Source: Brevundimonas sp. | Lineage (GTDB): Bacteria > Pseudomonadota > Alphaproteobacteria > Caulobacterales > Caulobacteraceae | DNA length: 5,594 nt | Direction: 5' to 3' | Assembly: GCA_020253595.1 (NCBI GenBank) | Contig: JADCBH010000246.1 | Location: 1-5,594 of the forward strand | Shown: in pieces, positions 1-4,019 of the stretch | How the letters are laid out: the number at the start of each line of letters is the position of its first letter | Position numbering within the stretch: position 1 is the first letter of the stretch | Notes under the pieces: model-generated | What the model saw: the letters and a program-made list of their open reading frames with translations, nothing else | Databases searched by the model: none | What the model was told of the DNA's origin: nothing | Program-made: the position numbers and the translations under genes

Positions 1-798
1 GCCGCGCGCGATACAGTGGTCCAGGCCGGTGCCTTCCTTCAGGCGGAAGAAGCCTTCGGGCGTGCGGTTGTCGCGATCGATGAAGGGCTGGTCGCGCTCG
101 TCGATGTCCGAGGTGATCAGCTGAGCCGACTCCGCATCGGTGCGGGCGACGGTGATGGTCGGGGCACCCATGACGTCGGCGGCGAGGCGGGCGGCGATCA
201 GATTGCGCTCATGGGCCTGGGTCGGGATCAGGACCTTGCCGCCGAGGTGGCCGCACTTCTTTTCCGAGGCCAGCTGGTCCTCGAAGTGGACGCCGGCGGC
301 GCCCGCCTCGATGAAGGCCTTCATGATCTCGAAGCTGTTCAGCGGGCCGCCGAAGCCGGCTTCGGCGTCAGCGACGATCGGCACGAACCAGTCGCGCTTG
401 GCCCCGCCCTCGGCATGCTCGATCTGGTCGGCGCGCTGCAGGGTACGGTTGATGCGGCGGCACAGCTCAGGCGCGGCGTTGGCCGGATACAGCGACTGGT
501 CCGGGTACATGGCGCCGGCGGTATTGGCGTCGGCGGCGACCTGCCAGCCCGACAGGTAGATGGCCTTCAGGCCGGCGCGGACCATCTGCATGGCCTGGTT
601 GCCGGTCACGGCGCCCAGGGCGTTGATGTAGGGCTCGGAATGCAGCAGCTCCCACAGACGGTTGGCGCCGCGCTCGGCCAGGGTGTGGGTGATCGGCACC
701 GAACCGCGCAGGCGCAGAACGTCCTCGGGGGTGTAGGGGCGCTCGATGCCGTCGAAGCGGCCGGCGGGGGCGGGAACGAGGTCGGCGAAGGTCGTCAT
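1..798 (-). CDS. aceA: Isocitrate lyase, partial (N-terminal 266 residues; C-terminus beyond the left edge)
   Basis: Cleaves isocitrate to glyoxylate and succinate, the first step of the glyoxylate bypass needed for growth on acetate and fatty acids; cytosolic. Translation of the minus strand from ATG 798-796 gives an uninterrupted frame to base 1 starting MTTFADLVPAPAGRFDGIER. Family landmarks in order are SGWQVAADAN (83-92), DAEAGFGGP (144-152), the signature KKCGHLGGKVL (180-190) with catalytic Cys182, and VARTDAES (217-224). Full-length bacterial enzymes are about 430 residues, so roughly 160 are missing, only because the window ends. The start matches the usual family N-terminus. A weak GAGAG Shine-Dalgarno lies six bases upstream (805-809). 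It is divergent from the ScfR/RamB-type regulator at 1110, whose relatives control this gene in other bacteria. Identity is near certain. Confidence 0.97.
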   Translation of the reverse strand, partial: MTTFADLVPAPAGRFDGIERPYTPEDVLRLRGSVPITHTLAERGANRLWELLHSEPYINALGAVTGNQAMQMVRAGLKAIYLSGWQVAADANTAGAMYPDQSLYPANAAPELCRRINRTLQRADQIEHAEGGAKRDWFVPIVADAEAGFGGPLNSFEIMKAFIEAGAAGVHFEDQLASEKKCGHLGGKVLIPTQAHERNLIAARLAADVMGAPTITVARTDAESAQLITSDIDERDQPFIDRDNRTPEGFFRLKEGTGLDHCIARG

Positions 799-906
799 GG
801 GGAGCTCTCGGGTCGATGCGGGGCGGACTGTGGTCGTCCGGTTCCCCTAGAGACCACGCACTTGTCGGATTTGATACAGGTTGGAGAGCCATGATGATGT
901 CAGTTT

Positions 907-947
907 GTCATGATGTGACTTCACTCGAGAAGTCATGTTATGACTTC
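907..947. promoter_or_regulatory. Two matching palindromes, candidate operator for the ScfR/RamB-type regulator
   Basis: GTCATGATGTGACTTC (907-922) and GTCATGTTATGACTTC (932-947) agree at 14 of 16 positions and start 25 bases apart. Each is itself palindromic: GTCA-N5-TGAC in the first and GTCAT-GTT-ATGAC in the second. A third partial copy, TGATGTCA, lies just left (896-903 region). They sit about 110-150 bases upstream of the aceA start and directly before the repeat leading to the regulator. Repeated dyads in a divergent regulator/target gap are the usual form of an operator. The sequence does not resemble the TTTGCAAA-type sites reported for some RamB/ScfR proteins, so the binder is an inference. 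Confidence 0.45.
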
Positions 948-1106
948 CTTCTCCCCTTGCGGGAGAAGGTGGCCCGACGGGCCGGATGAGGGGTGACAGG
1001 CAATGCTGGCGTTCGACGGTCGACCGGTCCCAAGTCAGGGCCATCGCCTTTCACCCCTCATCCGACCTCGCTGTGCTCGGCCACCTTCTCCCGCAGGGGG
1101 AGAAGG
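947..1106. repeat. 160-bp palindromic (REP/BIME-like) element upstream of the regulator
   Basis: The left arm 947-974 pairs with 1079-1106 over 28 positions with a single mismatch (T957/G1096, a G-U pair in RNA). After an unmatched gap, 983-996 pairs perfectly with 1051-1064. The central loop is 997-1050 and includes the palindrome CGGTCGACCG (1017-1026). Each end is also a small hairpin on its own: ccttctccc(cttgc)gggagaagg on the left and ccttctccc(gcagg)gggagaagg on the right. Such CTTCTCCC...GGGAGAAGG...GGATGAGGGG modules look like a dispersed intergenic repeat of high-GC alphaproteobacteria; copy number cannot be seen here. It has no coding capacity of its own. Confidence 0.8.
1096..1106 (+). 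promoter_or_regulatory. Strong ribosome binding site of the regulator, lying inside the repeat arm
   Basis: The purine run gggggagaagg ends three bases before ATG 1110-1112 and fixes that start over the in-frame GTG at 993, which has no Shine-Dalgarno and would add 39 residues encoded by the repeat. The same bases form the outermost part of the right arm of the inverted repeat, so they can pair with 947-957 in any transcript that begins upstream of the element. Confidence 0.7.
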
Positions 1107-1109
1107 GAC

Positions 1110-2546
1110 ATGAGCCTGGAAGCCGACCGCAAGCTGTTCCTCGGTGCCCGGCTCAAGCGGTTGAGGCGCGAGCGGGGGCTGACGCAGACCGCCATGGCGG
1201 GCGATCTGGGGGTGTCGCCCAGCTATCTGAACCACATTGAGCGCAACCAGCGTCCGGTGACGGCCCAGCTGCTGCTGAGGCTGGCCGAGACTTATGACGT
1301 CGACCTGCGGTCGCTGGGTCAGGCGGGCCCGGCGGGCGAGCAGGCGCTGTCCGAGGTACTGGCGGACCCGCTGTTTCAGGGGCTCGATACGCCGCGCCAC
1401 GAACTGCTGACCCTGACCGAGGAAGCGCCCGGGGCGGCGGAGGCCATCCTGCGGCTCTATCGCGCCTTCACCGAACAGAGGGACCGGGCGCGGGCGGCCC
1501 TGATCGAAGGCGCGGCTGCGGAAGGCCCCTCCCCGTCCGACTGGGTGCGCGACTGGATCCAGAGCCGGTCGAACTATTTCCCTGAACTGGACGGTCTGGG
1601 CGAGACGCTGCACGCGTCGCTGGATCCCACCATGACCGGCGAGGGGTGCGAGGCGCTCGCCCGCGCCCGGCTGGCCCAGCGGCACAATCTGACGGTCAAG
1701 GTCATGCCCGCCGAGGTCATGGTCGAATGGACCCGCCGGTTCGATCCGCACCGGCGCAGGCTGCTGCTGTCGGAGACGCTGGACCCGTCCAGCCGGGCCT
1801 TTTCCATCGTCTATCAGCTGGCCCTGGCCGAGCATGAGGCGGAGCTGAACGCCATGGTCGAGGCGGCGCGGGCCCCCGACGCGGCGACTGCGGCGCTGCT
1901 GAAGGTGTCGCTGACCAACACGCTCGCCGCCGCCATCCTGATGCCCTATGCGGCCTTCCAGCGGTTGGCCGAGGCCACCGGATATGACATCGCGCGGTTG
2001 CAGGCGCGGTTCTCGGTCTCCTTCGAACAGGTGGCGCACCGGCTGACGACACTGAGCCGGCCGACGGCGCGGGGCGTGCCCTTCTTCCTGATCCGGGTCG
2101 ATCAGGCGGGCAATGTCTCCAAGCGCTATGCCTCGGGGGCCTTTCCCTTCGCCCGGTTCGGCGGGGCCTGTCCCCGGTGGAAGCTGCATAGCGCCTTTCG
2201 CACGCCCGGTCGGCTGGTCACCCAGATCATCGAGACGCCGGACGGGAACCGCTGGTTCACGCTCGCCCGTACCGTGGACCGGCAGGGGGCGTTGCAGGCG
2301 CAGGGGGGACAGGGCGAACGCTATGACCTGGCCATCGGCCTGGGCTGCGAGCTGAAGGAGGCGCAGCGGCTGGCCTATGCGCGGGGGCTGGATCTGGCCG
2401 CGCCGGAGGTCACGCCCATCGGCCCCGCGTGCCGCCTGTGCCACCGCCACCCCTGCGCCCAGCGCGCGGCCCCGCCGGTCGATCGCCCGCTGAAGGTCGA
2501 TGACTGGTCCAAGTCGGTCAGTCCCTATCCGTTCGGGGCGGCGTGA
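1110..2546 (+). CDS. ScfR/RamB-family transcriptional regulator (XRE helix-turn-helix, ImmA/IrrE-like core, C-terminal short-chain acyl-CoA regulator domain)
   Basis: A 478-residue regulator of the family that senses short-chain acyl-CoA status and controls acetate or propionate assimilation (RamB in Corynebacterium and Paracoccus, PccR in Rhodobacter). Residues 8-65 form an XRE HTH (LKRLRRERGLTQTAMAGDLG...SPSYLNHIERNQRP). About 160-310 corresponds to an ImmA/IrrE-like domain, but where HExxH would be expected it reads VYQLALAEHEAELN (234-247), so zinc protease activity is unlikely. Residues 315-475 match the family's C-terminal domain, with GGACPRWKLH (351-360) and a cysteine/histidine cluster CRLCHRHPC (441-449). 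Length and domain order are normal for the family. It is divergent from aceA, the expected target, and probably acts on the shared intergenic region. Whether it activates or represses, and its ligand, cannot be read from sequence. Confidence 0.9.
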   Translation: MSLEADRKLFLGARLKRLRRERGLTQTAMAGDLGVSPSYLNHIERNQRPVTAQLLLRLAETYDVDLRSLGQAGPAGEQALSEVLADPLFQGLDTPRHELLTLTEEAPGAAEAILRLYRAFTEQRDRARAALIEGAAAEGPSPSDWVRDWIQSRSNYFPELDGLGETLHASLDPTMTGEGCEALARARLAQRHNLTVKVMPAEVMVEWTRRFDPHRRRLLLSETLDPSSRAFSIVYQLALAEHEAELNAMVEAARAPDAATAALLKVSLTNTLAAAILMPYAAFQRLAEATGYDIARLQARFSVSFEQVAHRLTTLSRPTARGVPFFLIRVDQAGNVSKRYASGAFPFARFGGACPRWKLHSAFRTPGRLVTQIIETPDGNRWFTLARTVDRQGALQAQGGQGERYDLAIGLGCELKEAQRLAYARGLDLAAPEVTPIGPACRLCHRHPCAQRAAPPVDRPLKVDDWSKSVSPYPFGAA

Positions 2547-2559
2547 GGGGATCAGGGGT

Positions 2560-2587
2560 CTGACGCTCCCTTTGATTGTGCTATGGT
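2560..2587 (+). promoter_or_regulatory. Candidate housekeeping promoter of the toxin-antitoxin operon; mRNA probably leaderless
   Basis: CTGACG (2560-2565), 16 bases, TATGGT (2582-2587), the latter within GCTATGGTC (2580-2588). This resembles the Caulobacter housekeeping form TTGACG / GCTAN(A/T)-type. The start codon ATG 2594 lies six bases after the -10, so transcription should begin at or within a base or two of the A of ATG. No Shine-Dalgarno precedes the ATG, which fits a leaderless message; such messages are common in Caulobacter. Confidence 0.5.
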
Positions 2588-2593
2588 CCGACC

Positions 2594-2869
2594 ATGGCCG
2601 ACGGCGCAGTGACCCTGACCTTGACCCTGGACGACGCGATGGCCGCGCGTCTCGAAGCCGCCGCGCGGGAAGCGGGCGTGTCGCCCGAGGCCCTGGTGGT
2701 CGGCATGATCGAGGATGCGGCGAGGCCCGGCGATCTGGATGCGGAACGTCGGGAACTGGCCCGGATCGCCCTGGCAGACTACGACCAGACTGGCGTGGCG
2801 CACCCGCTGGAAGACGTGCTGCGTGACGTCCGCGCCGACCTGAACGCCCGGCTGACCGCCACAGGATGA
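2594..2869 (+). CDS. ParD-like antitoxin, ribbon-helix-helix family
   Basis: A 91-residue protein and the upstream partner of a ParE/RelE-type toxin. Residues 6-43 (VTLTLTLDDAMAARLEAAAREAG...) give a beta strand followed by two helices, the ribbon-helix-helix layout of CopG/ParD antitoxins, which dimerise to bind the operon's operator. The charged helical tail (about 50-91, ELARIALADYDQTG...LEDVLRDVRADLNARL) is where such antitoxins wrap the toxin. ATG 2594 is chosen over an upstream TTG (2576) because the promoter -10 covers the latter. Its stop overlaps the toxin start in ATGA (2866-2869), implying coupled translation. Autorepression is expected from the family; no obvious operator palindrome is visible. 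The assignment rests on fold pattern and context, not on a diagnostic motif. Confidence 0.8.
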   Translation: MADGAVTLTLTLDDAMAARLEAAAREAGVSPEALVVGMIEDAARPGDLDAERRELARIALADYDQTGVAHPLEDVLRDVRADLNARLTATG

Positions 2870-3150
2870 GCCATCGGGTCATCGTCCTGCCCGGGGCGAG
2901 ATCCGATCTGCTTCGGCTGAACGCCTTTCTGGCGATGAAGAACCCACGCGCCGCGCATCGGGCGATGAATGCCATAGAGGTTGGGCTGCGATCCCTCTCG
3001 ACGATGCCGCTTCGGCACGCCGCAGACACGCAGGGCCTTCGGACATTGAACATCCGTTTTGGTCGAAGCGGCTATGTTGCCTGCTATCGCGTGGATGGAG
3101 ACACGGTCGTCGTCGCACGCGTGTTCCACATGCGCGAGGATCGGGACTGA
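2866..3150 (+). CDS. ParE/RelE-superfamily toxin
   Basis: A 94-residue protein with the compact RelE/ParE layout: an N-terminal strand (HRVIVLPGARSDL), two helices (LLRLNAFLAMKNPRAAHRAMNAIEVGLRSL, residues 15-44), then strands containing GLRTLNIRFGRSGYVACYRV (57-76) and DTVVVARVFHMRE (79-91). The arginines and the late VxxVFHxRE strand match ParE-type proteins more than RelE/YoeB mRNases, so the likely target is DNA gyrase, as for characterised ParE toxins, but this is not certain. The reading frame is intact and starts inside the antitoxin stop. Toxin and antitoxin together form a complete type II system. It ends 35 bases from the convergent gene at 3186; between them there is only a weak 5-bp dyad (ggcct...aggcc, 3151 onward) and no U-tract terminator. 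Confidence 0.88.
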   Translation: MSHRVIVLPGARSDLLRLNAFLAMKNPRAAHRAMNAIEVGLRSLSTMPLRHAADTQGLRTLNIRFGRSGYVACYRVDGDTVVVARVFHMREDRD

Positions 3151-3185
3151 GGCCTCCGGGCGCGGGTCAAGGCCGCCTGAGAGGG

Positions 3186-3800
3186 TCAGGGACCGCCGCC
3201 GAGGCGTTTCTGGCGACGACGTTCGGCGCGCGAGAGGGGTCGGTCGGCCGTGGCGACAGTCGGCGGATTGGAGTCCGGCGAAACAGACTCCACTTTCTCC
3301 AATCGCTGGGACGGCTCCCGGGTCGAGCGGGGCCAGAGCGCCTTGGCCAGGGCCAGTTCGGCCTTGGCCGCGCGCGCGAGTGAATCGGTGACCCGAAGCT
3401 GGTCCAGGCTGTTGTCGCGCGAGGCACGCCGCGCCGCTTCGGCACTGGCCAGGCCCTGGGCGACGGCGGTGGCCTTGAGCTGGGCGTGGACGCGGGTCCA
3501 GCGCGCGGCGGCAGCGGGGTCGTCAGCGTCGAGCGCGGCGATGATCCGACGCCAGACCTTGTCCAGAGCAGTGGCGAGGTCGTCGACGGGCGCGGCGAGA
3601 TCAATGGGCCGCGCGGCTCTGTCTCGCGCCGGCTGGTTTCGGCGCAGCCAGCCCTCGCGGGACGCGCGTGACCAGAAGGTGGAGGGGGCCAGATCGAACG
3701 CCCGGCACAGCACGGTGGCGGTCTCTCCGGCCAGATAGGCCTCTCGGACCGGGATCCAGAAGTCGTCGGCGGGGCTGGGGGAAAGGGCTGCGTCTGTCAT
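3186..3800 (-). CDS. Unknown protein with terminase-small-subunit-like helix-turn-helix and basic C-terminal tail
   Basis: A 204-residue protein whose family I do not recognise with certainty. Residues 16-52 (PVREAYLAGETATVLCRAFD followed by LAPSTFWSRASREGWLRR) have the spacing of the HTH found at the start of phage terminase small subunits and related recombinase-type HTHs: acidic-turn helix, recognition helix with the ATVLCRAF...STFWSRA pattern, then a tryptophan. Residues 70-157 are alanine-rich and predicted helical (DLATALDKVWRRIIAALDADDPAAAARWTRV; LARAAKAELALAKALW). A linker rich in S, P and D leads to a strongly basic end, RAERRRQKRLGGGP (191-204). Composition is host-like. ATG 3800 gives MTDAALSPSPADDFW; ATG 3812 adds four residues (MFCA) and is an alternative; neither has a Shine-Dalgarno. 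No terminase large subunit or other phage gene is near, so a stand-alone DNA-binding role is more likely than packaging. Confidence 0.65.
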   Translation of the reverse strand: MTDAALSPSPADDFWIPVREAYLAGETATVLCRAFDLAPSTFWSRASREGWLRRNQPARDRAARPIDLAAPVDDLATALDKVWRRIIAALDADDPAAAARWTRVHAQLKATAVAQGLASAEAARRASRDNSLDQLRVTDSLARAAKAELALAKALWPRSTREPSQRLEKVESVSPDSNPPTVATADRPLSRAERRRQKRLGGGP

Positions 3801-3846
3801 GGCGCAGAACATGACAGGGGGGTACGTCAAAAGCGGACGTAGGGCA

Positions 3847-4012
3847 CCCTCTCCCGGTGGGAGAGGGCTTGAGCGTCCAAGAGCCCAGCGATTGGAGACG
3901 CGAAAGGGTGAGGGTTCGACCTCGCCTCTTTCGCACCGCCCAACCCTCACCCTTTCGGCTTCACGGATCGCTGCGCTCTCCGAGCCTCAAGCCCTCTCCC
4001 ACCGGGAGAGGG
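3847..4012. repeat. 166-bp nested palindromic element between the methyltransferase and the HTH gene
   Basis: Perfect 27-base terminal inverted repeats (3847-3873 and 3986-4012; core ccctctcccggtgggagagg) enclose an imperfect stem (about 3874-3900 against 3959-3985, 18 of 27 positions complementary) and then a second perfect 16-base inverted repeat (3901-3916, cgaaagggtgagggtt, against 3942-3957). The loop is 3917-3941. Each terminal arm also folds on itself (ccctctccc/gggagaggg). The plan matches the element at 947-1106: self-complementary outer arms with tctccc/gggaga and an inner gatgaggg/ggtgaggg stem. It begins seven bases after the methyltransferase stop codon in the direction of transcription and would end the 3' untranslated region in a long hairpin. 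Confidence 0.85.
3994..4012 (-). terminator. Possible transcript-end hairpin for the methyltransferase
   Basis: In the minus-strand transcript the arm ccctctcccggtgggagagg forms a tight GC-rich hairpin (nine-base stem, short loop) directly after the methyltransferase stop at 4020-4022. There is no U-tract after it, so it is not a canonical intrinsic terminator; it could stabilise the 3' end or slow polymerase. It is part of the repeat described at 3847-4012. Confidence 0.3.
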
Positions 4013-4019
4013 AAGGCAA

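Larger units (their letters stand above)
799..1109. other. Divergent intergenic control region between aceA and the regulator
   Basis: This 311-base stretch holds no credible gene. From left to right it contains the aceA leader with small inverted repeats (cggac/gtccg at 824-828 and 836-840; gtggtc/gaccac at 830-835 and 852-857), a comparatively AT-rich segment (about 870-947) carrying two similar palindromes, and the inverted repeat at 947-1106. I could not place a convincing aceA promoter. For the regulator, GTGACT (915-920), 18 bases, TATGAC (939-944) is a weak candidate, interesting only because both hexamers fall inside the palindromes. Short open frames that cross the repeat have no coding character. 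Confidence 0.6.

Noticed and set aside
16..894. Long plus-strand open frame opposite aceA
   Set aside because: It is the antisense shadow of a clear isocitrate lyase frame; its product has repetitive G/A/V/D-rich composition and no domain.
947..1106. CRISPR array
   Set aside because: The repeats are inverted arms of one palindrome, not regularly spaced direct repeats with unique spacers.
993..1109. Upstream GTG start (993) for the regulator
   Set aside because: The extra 39 residues are encoded by the intergenic repeat, there is no ribosome binding site at 993, and ATG 1110 has a strong one and gives the family-typical N-terminus.
1035..3053. 672-codon minus-strand open frame spanning the regulator and both toxin-antitoxin genes
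   Set aside because: Antisense to three recognisable genes; R/P/G/Q-rich low-information product typical of GC-rich shadow frames.
3825..3830. TTGACG (minus strand) as a -35 for the HTH gene
   Set aside because: No acceptable -10 lies 16-18 bases downstream, and the implied start of transcription would fall at or after the start codon.
3801..3950. N-terminal extension of the HTH protein up to 3950
   Set aside because: The extension translates the palindromic repeat; ATG 3800 (or 3812) starts outside it and gives a sensible protein.
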